DNA of 64,000 bases from Alphaproteobacteria bacterium (GCA_020632875.1 JACKET010000005.1:62001-126000); one strand, 5' to 3'; shown: positions 7,877 through 15,852, counted from the stretch's first letter. A program made the numbers and translations. The notes: a model not told the origin generated them from the sequence alone.

Positions 7877-8242
7877 TCAGGGGCGCGGTGCGTCGAGCAG
7901 GTCGGCGAGCTCGCCCGTCTCGAGCATGTGCACGGTCTCGTTCGCACCGCCGATCAGCCGGCCCTTGACGTAGATCTGCGGGAACGTCGGCCAGCCGGCC
8001 CAGATCTTGATGGCGAGCCGCTCCTTCCACATGGAGTGGTACCCGCCGTAGCCGAGGTAGGTGTACGCGACCTTCGCGTCGTCGAGGGCCTGCCGGGCGC
8101 GCTTGACGTGCGGGTTGACCGCCATCCCCACGACCACCACGTCGTTCTCGGCGATCGCGCTCGCGACCTCTCCGACGACCTCGGCGTGGTAGGCGGCCTG
8201 CTTCGTGGCGACATGTGCAGTGACGAGGGGACGTTCGGACAT
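7877..8242 (-). CDS. Glutaredoxin-like protein lacking every cysteine
   Basis: 121 residues with the thioredoxin-fold signatures of monothiol glutaredoxins: an NDVVVVGMAV strand, then the helix RARQALDDAKVAYTYL, the cis-proline loop WAGWPTFPQIYVKGRLIGG and the C-terminal NETVHMLETGELADLL. The active-site loop that normally reads CGFS or CPYC is NPHVKR, and the whole protein contains no cysteine. It therefore cannot catalyse thiol exchange or ligate an iron-sulfur cluster through that cysteine. The glutathione-binding TFPQ and GG elements remain, so it may bind glutathione or a partner protein. GGAGGAG lies 5 bases before the ATG. Confidence 0.85.
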   Translation of the reverse strand: MSERPLVTAHVATKQAAYHAEVVGEVASAIAENDVVVVGMAVNPHVKRARQALDDAKVAYTYLGYGGYHSMWKERLAIKIWAGWPTFPQIYVKGRLIGGANETVHMLETGELADLLDAPRP

Positions 8243-8268
8243 CGGGGCTCCTCCGGGTCGAGGACCTA

Positions 8269-8967
8269 TCACCGCGGTGCCGCCCCAGCGGTCAGGAAGC
8301 GTGTGACCGTCACGAGATCGGCAAAGGCGGTCGATCTCGGCAGGGATGGAGCCGCGGGATCCGGCGGGAGATGCGAGTCCGTGAACACGGGGAGCGGGCG
8401 CTGCGACGGGTCGAGGTCGAGGCCCGTGAGCGCGTCGAAGGTCGACGGCCCCGCGAACGTCGGGTCGAGGAGCATGGGGAACCGCTGCTCCAGGCGCGCA
8501 TGGATCTCGGCCTTCGACGTGTGGACCGCTTCGAACGCGCCGTCCGGTCGCACCGCGAGGGGGCCCGACTGCCCCACGAGGTCGCCGAAGACGTCGCTCC
8601 GGAAGAACGAGTCGCCGCAGCAACCGGTGTAGACGCCGGGATTCCCGGTCTCGCTGAGGAACGCGAGGATCGGTTGATCGCGGATGCTCGGCGGTGGGCT
8701 CCCCACGAGCAGGATCCGGGCCGGGTCGCCCTCGAACGATGCCTCGACGACGAGGTCGAACACCACCAGCGGATGGACGCCCGGCGCGGGCACGTGCTCG
8801 GTGCGCTCGCCGAGGCGAACGAGGGCGACCACGTCGGACGCCTCGACCAGCGCTCGGACGGATTCGGGGGGTAGGGGCGGGCCGCCGCTGGCGGTCGCCT
8901 GGATCGGGAGCGCGAGCGCGAGCGCGATTGTCGTGGAAAGCCGCGTCCGGTTCGTCTCAGCGCGCAT
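8269..8967 (-). CDS. Secreted hypothetical protein
   Basis: 232 residues with a signal peptide (MRAETNRTRLSTTIALALALPIQATA). The mature part begins SGGPPLPPESVRALVEASDVVALVRLGE and contains a beta-rich section, FDLVVEASFEGDPARILLVGSPP, and a CC pair in VYTGCCGDSFF. The pattern of a secreted protein with a strand reading VVxVxxGERT and PILAFLSE is like surface proteins of unknown function in deltaproteobacteria; I do not recognise a family. A TAGACT box 16 bases before the ATG may be its -10. The same 40 bases, read on the other strand, precede the decayed lipoprotein copy at 9015. Confidence 0.7.
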   Translation of the reverse strand: MRAETNRTRLSTTIALALALPIQATASGGPPLPPESVRALVEASDVVALVRLGERTEHVPAPGVHPLVVFDLVVEASFEGDPARILLVGSPPPSIRDQPILAFLSETGNPGVYTGCCGDSFFRSDVFGDLVGQSGPLAVRPDGAFEAVHTSKAEIHARLEQRFPMLLDPTFAGPSTFDALTGLDLDPSQRPLPVFTDSHLPPDPAAPSLPRSTAFADLVTVTRFLTAGAAPR

Positions 8968-9014
8968 CGACCCGTCCCACAGTAGTCTAATCCACGCCTC
9001 TCGCGGAGGGCCCG

Positions 9015-9117
9015 GTGCTCTCGTGGTTCCAGCTGGTGTCCCCCGGTGATGACGCGCATTCCGCCGAGCTCGTCGTGGAGCGGCTCGTCGGAGACGCCGC
9101 TTTCGCGACCCCTGGCC
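9015..9117 (+). pseudogene. Truncated copy of the lipoprotein gene at 13163
   Basis: Bases 9045-9117 match 13328-13400 at 72 of 73 positions. The preceding start region also matches the start of the 13163 gene: CTCGCGGAGGGCC, then a start codon and a TCGTGGTTCC stretch. The copy reads LSWFQLVSP directly into GDDAHSAELVVERLVGD, so about 45 codons are missing in frame. After 9117 homology stops and the frame reads into sequence antisense to the neighbouring gene. Only about 11% of the parent gene remains. It marks the left boundary of the 9-13 kb island. Confidence 0.85.
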
Positions 9118-9158
9118 CATGCTCGACCCGGCAGCCGCGCGATGCGGTCTCCGTCGCA

Positions 9159-10289
9159 TCAGCGCCAATAGGCTCCGTACACCAGAATCGGGGTTTCGGA
9201 GTCGGCTCCCGCGACGAACGCGAAGTGTGCGGTTTCGTCGGGCGCGAGGACCATGGATACCTCCGTCACGCCCGCGTAGTCAGAATCGTCGACGGGCTGG
9301 AAGTGTTGCCAGGGAGATCCTGCGTATCCAGCCCAGCGCGCGTAGTGGACACCGACGGTCGACTGACTGGACCACGCGAGGTGTGCTCGACGGCCCGAAT
9401 CGACCTGGATCCCGGGCGAGTAGCAGTCGGGCGAACCTGGCGTGTCGGGTGTCTCCGCGACGATGTTGGTCGTGCCGTCACGCCAGTCGCATGGGGCGTC
9501 TTCGAACCCCAGCGCCAGCTGAACTGCATTGGCGGAGTCGATTGCGATTGCGGACATGTCGGTTCGGGAATTGGAGAACAGGAGCGGAGTGCCAAGCTCT
9601 CCATCGAGAAAGTCTACGAGCGTGACTCGCGGGACTCCCTGAACGATTGCCGAATACACGATCCAGTGGCGCCCATCGGCGTCGACATCGAGGGAGGGGG
9701 ACACAGAGTCCGTTGCGACCTGATACGCGCTCCATCCTGATGACGTCCGCCGTCCCAGCTCGATCACCCCATCCGACGTGCGATACACCACGGAAGGCTG
9801 TCCGAGAGGGCCGACCGCGATGTCCAGGCCGCCGGCCACCACGCTTCCCGCAGTGATGGTCTCCTTGGTCCAGATGCCGGGCCCCCTCGCGTAGACGAGT
9901 TCATCTGTGAGCGGGTCGACATATGCGACGTGCGCGGTCGAACCGTCGACGGCCGCGACGGCTGATCGAGCGCTCGCTGCGATCTCCTCGACCCTCCCGG
10001 AGTCGACCGGCCACCACACCAGCCGTCCGGCGCTGTCATCGTCGGACACCACGATGATGGGGGAGCCATCGAACCAGACGATTCGAGGATGGCTCCACGA
10101 CCCCGTGCTCACGATCTGGTCCGCCCACTCTCCGACCCAGGGCAGGCTGTCATCTGCAGTATCGGCAATATCTCGTGCGGTGTCAGCCGTATCCGCTGTC
10201 GTAGGGATCGTATGATCAGAGTCGAACGGCTGTGCGCAAGTACAGCCGATCAGACCGAAGGCGGGGGTCAGAACCAGAAATCGGTGCAT
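9159..10289 (-). CDS. Lipoprotein with repeated beta-propeller-like segments
   Basis: 376 residues. The N-terminus MHRFLVLTPAFGLIGC is a lipoprotein signal with lipobox LIGC. A low-complexity linker of Thr/Ala/Asp (TTADTADTA) follows, then repeating units of the type SHPRIVWFDGSPIIVVSDDD, STAHVAYVDPLTDELVYA and QPSVVYRTSDGVIEL. These read as blades of a beta-propeller in which each blade compares an observed value. No enzymatic residues are obvious. It is encoded in DNA clearly poorer in G and C than the surroundings. Its start lies 21 bases inside the end of the RTX gene, so the two form an operon. Confidence 0.75.
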   Translation of the reverse strand: MHRFLVLTPAFGLIGCTCAQPFDSDHTIPTTADTADTARDIADTADDSLPWVGEWADQIVSTGSWSHPRIVWFDGSPIIVVSDDDSAGRLVWWPVDSGRVEEIAASARSAVAAVDGSTAHVAYVDPLTDELVYARGPGIWTKETITAGSVVAGGLDIAVGPLGQPSVVYRTSDGVIELGRRTSSGWSAYQVATDSVSPSLDVDADGRHWIVYSAIVQGVPRVTLVDFLDGELGTPLLFSNSRTDMSAIAIDSANAVQLALGFEDAPCDWRDGTTNIVAETPDTPGSPDCYSPGIQVDSGRRAHLAWSSQSTVGVHYARWAGYAGSPWQHFQPVDDSDYAGVTEVSMVLAPDETAHFAFVAGADSETPILVYGAYWR

Positions 10290-11266
10290 TCTTGCGGTTC
10301 TGATGCAATGATCTGGTAGTCGCAGGAGGCGCCTGCCCAAGTTGTGCTCACGCCGCCAAAAATGACCGAACAGGTGTCATTGGAGGTGGAGAAGCCAGAA
10401 ATGCCCGACGAAGACGAATAACCTCCGGCGTGTGCATACAGTAGATCGGCGTCGTTGCCTCCACCATCCCTTCCATCGAGAACATCGTTCTCATCACCGC
10501 TTCCCGCGCAAATAATGTCGGCTCCCTCTTCGCCCGCGAGATCGTCGGCTCCTGGCCCACCCTGGATAATGTCATCCCCCTCGGCCCCGAAGATGTCGTC
10601 GTTGCCCGATCCACCGAAGATCACGTCGCCCGTCGTGCTGCCAACGATGACGTCGGCTCCGGCGCCTCCATCGATTCGATTTCGTGTTGTGCTGGCACCT
10701 AGGATTTCGTCCGCACCGCCCTCGCCGAAGATAACCGTCTCCGCAGACGCAATCGTGCTCCATCCACGTGCATCGAGCGTGTCGCCTCCGCCGCCCAGAA
10801 CCACTGTCGTGTCGGCGAAGGGCGGCGTACCTCCGTTGCATGTCATTTCAACTTCGTCCGCCGAGTCGAATGTCTTCACCGTCACTTCATGATTTCCGGA
10901 GGGTGCGCAAAATTCGAAGTTGCCACCGTTTCCGATTTCAAAGTGGTCTCCGCGCACTGTGCCGAGAAACTGCCAGTCTTGCCATGGGTCAGAGTTATCC
11001 CACTGACAGCAGAACTTATTCTTGTCTTCGTCGGTTCCCCAGACGGCGGTGAAGTCATCCTGGCCGCCCCACTCGCTTGACGCGAAGAGCTCCGTACTGC
11101 TGGTCCCAGTTGTCGTGTCGGTGCTACAACGAAAGAAGGAGCCCCAATCCTCACAAACGGCGTTGCATCCAGCGGAGACGTAGGCCGCAGGAGCCACACC
11201 AGAGGTGCAGTCGTCGAAGGGTGTGGACGCAGCGAGAGCACTGGAGAGGATGAGTGACACAAGCAT
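10268..11266 (-). CDS. Exported RTX-type calcium-binding repeat protein
   Basis: 332 residues. Signal peptide MLVSLILSSALAAS. The N-terminal half (about 20-135) is Trp-, Cys- and Asp-rich (CEDWGSFFRCSTDTTTG, FCCQWDNSDPWQDWQ). The C-terminal half carries RTX nonapeptides of the GGxGxDxx form: VIFGEGGADEILG, IDGGAGADVIVG, VIFGGSGNDDIFG, GAEGDDIIQG and GGPGADDLAGEEGADII. These form calcium-stabilised beta-rolls outside the cell. A Sec signal plus RTX repeats, with no type I C-terminal signal obvious, suggests an envelope or surface protein. AAGGAG precedes the ATG by 7 bases and a good sigma-70 promoter lies upstream. The base composition differs from the core genes. Confidence 0.88.
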   Translation of the reverse strand: MLVSLILSSALAASTPFDDCTSGVAPAAYVSAGCNAVCEDWGSFFRCSTDTTTGTSSTELFASSEWGGQDDFTAVWGTDEDKNKFCCQWDNSDPWQDWQFLGTVRGDHFEIGNGGNFEFCAPSGNHEVTVKTFDSADEVEMTCNGGTPPFADTTVVLGGGGDTLDARGWSTIASAETVIFGEGGADEILGASTTRNRIDGGAGADVIVGSTTGDVIFGGSGNDDIFGAEGDDIIQGGPGADDLAGEEGADIICAGSGDENDVLDGRDGGGNDADLLYAHAGGYSSSSGISGFSTSNDTCSVIFGGVSTTWAGASCDYQIIASEPQECTDFWF

Positions 11267-11307
11267 TTCGGGTTCTCCTTGATTTGAGAGGCTGATCGGA
11301 CTTGAGG

Positions 11308-11336
11308 ATTGTGCTCCAGGACTCTTGCGTTGTCAA
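11308..11336 (-). promoter_or_regulatory. Sigma-70-type promoter of the RTX/lipoprotein operon
   Basis: On the minus strand, TTGACA (11336-11331), a 17-base spacer and CACAAT (11313-11308), about 41 bases before the RTX start codon. The -35 hexamer matches consensus at 6 of 6 positions and the -10 at 4 of 6. This is among the best conventional promoters in the window. Confidence 0.65.
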
Positions 11337-11589
11337 GGCGGTGCGCACAACAGTCCCATGTGAAAGAGCGCACGAACCTGGACGCGTGCGGTGGGCGAGG
11401 TCCCCGCACATTCCGACGTGAGATCAGGGGTTCGATGGACCTCAGGAACGGCGCGTTCACGGGGGAGGGCGTCGAGCGACGAAGCGGATTTCGCGCTCGA
11501 GGTGTTTCGGTCGAGCTGAACGTGGCGCCCGTGGTGACGGGGACGTTCAGCGGGAGCGGAGTCGAGCGTTCGACGATAGTGCCCGGAAC
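11337..11589. other. Gene-free segment before the IS element, with a degenerate internal repeat
   Basis: No convincing gene. Two related segments near 11455-11485 and 11546-11575 share the pattern TTCA-GGG-AG-G-GTCGAGCG. In one plus-strand frame they read as AFTGEGVERRS and TFSGSGVERS. This may be a remnant of a repetitive surface-protein gene, interrupted by the IS. Nothing else was recognised. Confidence 0.4.
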
Positions 11590-11626
11590 GTTGGTGTAAG
11601 AACGGAACTGGCCCATCCGCCGGTCC
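11590..11626 (+). repeat. Left terminal inverted repeat of the IS
   Basis: Begins GTTGGTGTAAGAACGGAACT and continues with GGCCCATCC-GCCGGTCC. It aligns with the reverse complement of 13010-13048 over its whole length with a few mismatches and two small gaps. Confidence 0.8.
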
Positions 11627-11666
11627 ACAATGCGGGTGCAATTCGAAACCGCAGGGAGGACCAGGG

Positions 11667-12905
11667 ATGGGTAGCGCCAAGAGTTTGCGCCATGTGGAGG
11701 CGCTCGTGGAAGCCGTGATGTCGGGGGGATTGACCGAGGGACTGCTTAGAAGCGGCCTCGAGTCCGTGCTCGCGGCCATCATGGAGGCTGAGGTCAGCGA
11801 ACAGCTGGGAGCCGAGCATGGGGAGCGCTCCGACGCGCGCAGCGGCTACCGAAACGGCTATCGGGAGAGGTCCTTCCAGACGGCTCTCGGCACCTCCACG
11901 CTGCAGATCCCCAAGGTGCGTGAAGGCCACTACGCTCCGTCCTTTCTGACCGCGTATCGGCGTTCCGACGATGCGCTTCTCGCGGCGGTGGCGGCCTGCT
12001 ACCACCAGGGCGTCTCGACCCGGAAGGTCGAGAGCATCATGCGGGAGCTGGGTGTCGAGAACCTGAAGAAGAGCCAGGTCAGTGAGATCGTGCGTCGTCT
12101 CGACCCGCAGGTTGAGGCTTTCAGGAAGAGGGGTCTGGGCGAGTTTCCCTACGTCTGGCTCGATGCTCGGTACGAAAACGTCCGGGAGGACAACCGGGTC
12201 ATCAAGGTCGCCGTCCTGGTCGCGATCGGCGTCCGGCGGGACGGGATGCGAGAGGTGCTGGGGGTAGCTGTCGAGCGAGCCGAGAACGAAGCGTTCTGGG
12301 ACGATTTCATCCGGTCGTTGCTCGATCGCGGGCTGACGGGTGTGAAGCTGGCCATCAGCGACGCGCACGAGGGGCTCCGAGCGGCCATCGCGAAACGGCT
12401 GCCCGGGGCCTGTTGGCAGCGCTGCCGGGTCCACTTCATGCGGAATCTCGGCGAACGCGTCAGTCGTCGTCACCGTCCCGCGGTCCTCGCCCTGGCGAAG
12501 ACCATCTTCGTCCAGGAGTCCCACGCCGAGGCGCTCGAGCAGCGGAAGGCCGTTGTGGAGGCGCTGAGGAAGGCGAAGCAGAACAAGGCTGCGGACTTCC
12601 TCGAATCGTCCGACGACATGCTGACGTACATGCACTTCCCGCGGGAGCATTGGTCGAAGCTCCATTCGACGAACGTGATCGAACGCCAGAACCGAGAGCT
12701 GAAACGCCGAACAAGGGTGGTTTCGATCTTCCCCAACCGGGAGGCGTTGATTCGCCTCGCGGGAGCGCTTCTTCTGGAAGAGCACGAAGAATGGACCGTG
12801 GCCCGCCGCTACATCAGCGAGCGGAGCATGGACGAGCTCTACACGCCGGCCGAGCAGCTGGGCCTGGCGGAGGATCCCACCCGCCACATCACGGCGGCGA
12901 AGTGA
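11667..12905 (+). CDS. IS256-family DDE transposase
   Basis: 412 residues, full length for the family. The N-terminal part holds LESVLAAIMEAEVSEQLGAEHGER and RSGYRNGYRERSF, typical of IS256/Mutator transposases. The DDE triad is readable as the Asp in VWLDARYENVRE, the Asp in LAISDAHEGLR and the Glu in HSTNVIERQNRELKRR, with the family C/H motif CWQRCRVHFMRN between them. No frameshift or stop, so it appears competent. Start ATG has GGGAGG about 7 bases before it. The gene lies between the two terminal repeats. Confidence 0.95.
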   Translation: MGSAKSLRHVEALVEAVMSGGLTEGLLRSGLESVLAAIMEAEVSEQLGAEHGERSDARSGYRNGYRERSFQTALGTSTLQIPKVREGHYAPSFLTAYRRSDDALLAAVAACYHQGVSTRKVESIMRELGVENLKKSQVSEIVRRLDPQVEAFRKRGLGEFPYVWLDARYENVREDNRVIKVAVLVAIGVRRDGMREVLGVAVERAENEAFWDDFIRSLLDRGLTGVKLAISDAHEGLRAAIAKRLPGACWQRCRVHFMRNLGERVSRRHRPAVLALAKTIFVQESHAEALEQRKAVVEALRKAKQNKAADFLESSDDMLTYMHFPREHWSKLHSTNVIERQNRELKRRTRVVSIFPNREALIRLAGALLLEEHEEWTVARRYISERSMDELYTPAEQLGLAEDPTRHITAAK

Positions 12906-13009
12906 TGCTCGGCTCGGCCTCGATTTGCGCGAAACGGACCGGCAGTTGCGCCGCGTACGGGGTGCCGCAAGGAAGACAGCGCCGTTCACGCGGCGCTTCA
13001 CGCTCAACC

Positions 13010-13048
13010 GGATCGGCAGGGGGGCCAGGCTCCTGTTCGTACACCAAC
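13010..13048 (-). repeat. Right terminal inverted repeat of the IS
   Basis: Its reverse complement begins GTTGGTGTACGAACAGGAGC and then CTGGCCC, matching the left end. Sequence just outside begins TTGACG, which could serve as a -35 hexamer, though no good -10 follows. Confidence 0.8.
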
Positions 13049-13162
13049 TTGACGGGCACTACTGGACGCCGTTTCGGCTGCAGCTTCAGTTGGGCACGAC
13101 CTGCAGTCCACCCGACTTTGAGATCCCACGGTAGTGTATGGGCTGGCGCTCGCGGAGGGCCG

Positions 13163-14095
13163 ATGTCGTCGTGGTTCCTGCTAGCCTGCACCTCGCCCTC
13201 CGTTCCCGCGGGTGACCCGGTCGAGACGGAGTCCGATCTCGTGGAGTGCTCCGTGCTGGTGTCGGACCCGCCGACCCCACGGGGGGATGGGGCGTTCTTC
13301 CGGGACCCCGTCGTCTTCATCGCCCATGGTGATGACGCGCATTCCGCCGAGCTCGTCGTGGAGCGGCTCGTCGGAGACGCCGCTTTCGCGACCCCCGGCC
13401 GCGTCTCGTCGACGGAGGTGTCTCCCGGGCGGTTCACGTGGGTGTTCGAGCCTGACAGGTACTTCGAGCCGGACACGCTCTACACCGCCCGGATCGCCTT
13501 CTGCGACGGCGCGGTGGAGTACCCGACCACCTTCCGCACGAGCCACGTCGGGCACCCCGTCGACCCGAGCGAGGCGCTGGGGACGACCTGGCGGCTCGAC
13601 TACCAGGAGGGGGAGTGGTTCCACACGACGTTCCCACCAGCCGACGGCGGCGACGAAGAGGTGGTGCTGTCGTTGGTGGAGAGTGCGAACGGCGTCACGT
13701 GGCGCCTGGGCTACGCGAGCCCGTTCCAGCAGTCGTGGTCCGCGTGCTACGCGACCACGGACATGGAGACCGACTGGTCGCAGGACCCGTGGTTCGCGGC
13801 CACCGCCATCGGTCGATCCGTGGATGGCGACCAGCTCGATCTTCCGATCCTCTCGATCCTGCAGGTCCGGTGTGGGTTGGGCCTGGCGCCGACCACGCTC
13901 GAGGGGTGTGAGCTCACCCAGTGGTTCGAGGTCGCGGAGACGACCTGCGACGAGTTCCATGCGGAATGCGAGCCGTGTCCGGGTTTCGAGGACCAGACCT
14001 GCGCGAATCTCGGTGCAGTCGGCCTCCCCGCCCGGCCCGTCGCGGAACCGCTGCCCGTGATAACCCCGGAGGAAGCGGCTGCCTGCGGAGGGTAG
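13163..14095 (+). CDS. Lipoprotein with Ig-like N-terminal domain
   Basis: 310 residues. The signal MSSWFLLAC ends in lipobox LLAC, making this one of the shortest lipoprotein signals here. Residues about 30-125 (VLVSDPPTPRGDGAFFRDPVVFIAHGD ending in TLYTARIAFCDGAVEYPTTFRTS) have the strand pattern of a bacterial Ig-like domain that begins after the linker and ends with a TxYTxxI strand. The rest is Trp/Asp-rich with several cysteine pairs (CEPCPGFEDQTC). GGAGGG is 4 bases before the ATG, and a TAGTGT box (13132) may be the -10. A fragment of a second copy lies at 9015-9117. Confidence 0.78.
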   Translation: MSSWFLLACTSPSVPAGDPVETESDLVECSVLVSDPPTPRGDGAFFRDPVVFIAHGDDAHSAELVVERLVGDAAFATPGRVSSTEVSPGRFTWVFEPDRYFEPDTLYTARIAFCDGAVEYPTTFRTSHVGHPVDPSEALGTTWRLDYQEGEWFHTTFPPADGGDEEVVLSLVESANGVTWRLGYASPFQQSWSACYATTDMETDWSQDPWFAATAIGRSVDGDQLDLPILSILQVRCGLGLAPTTLEGCELTQWFEVAETTCDEFHAECEPCPGFEDQTCANLGAVGLPARPVAEPLPVITPEEAAACGG

Positions 14096-14098
14096 CGG

Positions 14099-14848
14099 CT
14101 ACTCGACCGGGTTCTTCAGCGAGCCGAGCCCCTCGACCGTCACCTCGACCACGTCGCCCGACTCGAGCGGCGCGACGCCCGGCGGGGTGCCCGTGGCGAT
14201 CACGTCGCCCGGCTCGAGCGTCATCACGGCGCTGATCCACACCAACAGGTCGGTGATGCTGAAGATCATGTCGGAGGTGCGGCCCTTCGCGCGCACCTCG
14301 CCGTTCACGGCCGTCTGGATGGCCGCGTCGGACGGGTCGAACGCGGTGTCGACCCACGGCCCGACCGGGCAGAACGAGTCGAAGCTCTTCGCACGCCCGA
14401 AGATGCCGTCTTTCTTCTGGTAGACGCGCGCCGTCACGTCGTTCAGCAGGGTGTAGCCGAAGACCGCCTGCAGCGCGTCGGCGGCCGTGAGGTGGCGGGA
14501 CCGGCGCCCGATCACGACGGCCAGCTCGCCCTCGGGATCGACGCGCCCGGCGCCCGGAGGCAGCGCGATGGCGTCACCCGGGCCGACGACCGCGCTCGGC
14601 GCCTTCAGGAAGATCCGCGGCTCGTCGGGGACCTCGCCCCCCATCTCTTTCGCGTGCTCGGCGTAGTTCCGCGCGGCACAGATGATCTTCGTCGGCTGCA
14701 CGGGCGCGAGCAGGCGTGCGGGCGTCGGGATGCACGCTGGCGTGGGGTGGAACCCGTCGGCGAACGACCCGGTGAGGAGCACGATGCCGCCATCCTCGAG
14801 CGAGCCCCAGCGCGGCCCGGCGTCGGTCTGGACGCGGACGAGCCTCAC
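14099..14848 (-). CDS. Fumarylacetoacetate hydrolase (FAH) family protein
   Basis: 249 residues. The catalytic core has KIICAARNYAEHAKEMG, RIFLKAPSAVVGPGDAI, a DPEGELAVVIG metal-ligand glutamate pair, FGYTLLNDVTARVYQ, DSFCPVGPWV and the closing DVIATGTPPGVAPL. This is the full set of FAH-fold divalent-metal signatures. Family members hydrolyse or decarboxylate acylpyruvates, 2-hydroxyhepta-diendioates or fumarylacetoacetate; the exact substrate is not readable. The start is a GTG that overlaps the stop of the PfkB-family kinase gene (GTGA), so both are co-translated. The stop lies three bases from that of the convergent lipoprotein gene. Confidence 0.9.
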   Translation of the reverse strand: MRLVRVQTDAGPRWGSLEDGGIVLLTGSFADGFHPTPACIPTPARLLAPVQPTKIICAARNYAEHAKEMGGEVPDEPRIFLKAPSAVVGPGDAIALPPGAGRVDPEGELAVVIGRRSRHLTAADALQAVFGYTLLNDVTARVYQKKDGIFGRAKSFDSFCPVGPWVDTAFDPSDAAIQTAVNGEVRAKGRTSDMIFSITDLLVWISAVMTLEPGDVIATGTPPGVAPLESGDVVEVTVEGLGSLKNPVE

Positions 14849-15852
14849 GCACTCATCTGCGCGGTGTTGCGCAGCGCCTGGCCGAGGATGTCGGCATCCT
14901 TCACGGTGGCCCCGACCTGGCCCACGGTGATGGCCGCGACGTGCGACGCGAGCCGGCCGCACCGCTCGAGATCCCAGCCGCGCGACAGGCCCGCGAGGAA
15001 CCCGCCAGCGTAGGCGTCTCCGGCGCCCGTGGTGTCTTTCGCCTCCACGAGGTGCACCGGGATCTCGATGCGCTGCTCGCCCGACCGCACCAGAGAGCCG
15101 CGCTTGCCGAGCTTGACCACGACCGTCTTCACCTTCGCCCGCTCGGCGATGTGGTCGACCGCGACCTCGGCCTTCATGCCGGTGAGGTGGTGCGCCTCTT
15201 CTTCGTTGAGGAAGACGAGATCGGTGTACTTCTCGAGCATGTCCCAGAACAGGTCGGTGATCGTGTCGACCACGAACGGGTCGGCCGCGTCGAGCGAGAT
15301 GGTCGCGCCGTTCTGCTTGGCGTGGGCCATGGCCTCGAGGAGGACCTTCTGCATCGGGCCCGGGAGGAACGTGTAGCCCGTGAAGTGCGCGATCTTCGTG
15401 TTCTCGAGGGCCTGCCGGAACTCGCCGATGTCGAGCAGGCCGACGGCCGCGCCGAGGTCGGTGAGCATGGTGCGCTCGGCGTCTTTCGCGCTGATGATCG
15501 ACAGGCACTTGCCGGTCGCCATCTCGGTCGTGAACTGCAGCGCGTGCTGGCCCGTGGCGCGCTCCATCTTGGAGGCGTAGAGCCGGCCCATCTGGTCGTC
15601 GCCGACCCGGCCGCAGTACAGCGCGCGGCAGCCGAGGCGGCCGGCCGTGGCGATGGTGTTCGCGCACGAGCCGCCCGAGTCGAACGTGACGCCGCGGGTG
15701 CGGAGCCGCTCGTAGACCTGCTGCCAGCGCGGGTGGTCGACGAGGTGCATCGTGCCCTTGGTGAGGCCGAGCTCTTCGAGGACGGCGTCGTCGTCGATCG
15801 TGACGAGCGCGTCCATCAGGGCGTTGCCGATTCCTGCGATGTCCCAGGCCAT
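14845..15852 (-). CDS. PfkB-family carbohydrate/nucleoside kinase
   Basis: 335 residues. The substrate site is GGSCANTIATAGRLGCRALYCGRVGDDQMG (about 60-90) and the anion-hole/catalytic-base motif is AKDTTGAGDAYAGGFLAGL (about 275), with the catalytic Asp in GAGDAYAGG. The start IAGIGNALMDALVTIDDD, a DIxGIGNAxMD form with a GxGxALxD motif, and the long central lid resemble bacterial adenosine-kinase-like or sugar-kinase members. Which substrate it phosphorylates is open. GGAGG lies 5 bases before the ATG. Operon with the FAH-family gene. Confidence 0.88.
   Translation of the reverse strand: MAWDIAGIGNALMDALVTIDDDAVLEELGLTKGTMHLVDHPRWQQVYERLRTRGVTFDSGGSCANTIATAGRLGCRALYCGRVGDDQMGRLYASKMERATGQHALQFTTEMATGKCLSIISAKDAERTMLTDLGAAVGLLDIGEFRQALENTKIAHFTGYTFLPGPMQKVLLEAMAHAKQNGATISLDAADPFVVDTITDLFWDMLEKYTDLVFLNEEEAHHLTGMKAEVAVDHIAERAKVKTVVVKLGKRGSLVRSGEQRIEIPVHLVEAKDTTGAGDAYAGGFLAGLSRGWDLERCGRLASHVAAITVGQVGATVKDADILGQALRNTAQMSA

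Larger units (their letters stand above)
11590..13048 (+). mobile_element. IS256-family insertion sequence
   Basis: About 1.46 kb, the usual IS256-family size, bounded by imperfect terminal inverted repeats (11590-11626 and 13010-13048) and containing one intact transposase gene. The outermost 9 bases (GTTGGTGTA) are identical in the two ends. No 8-9 bp target duplication is visible immediately outside the repeats: the left flank reads CCCGGAAC and the right flank TTGACGGG. It therefore did not simply land here by one recent transposition, or a flank has since recombined. Confidence 0.85.

Noticed and set aside
9013..9740. A plus-strand gene continuing from the lipoprotein relic through the propeller-lipoprotein region
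   Set aside because: After 9117 the frame is antisense to the minus-strand gene and has no homology to the parent. It is a chance extension of the truncated copy.
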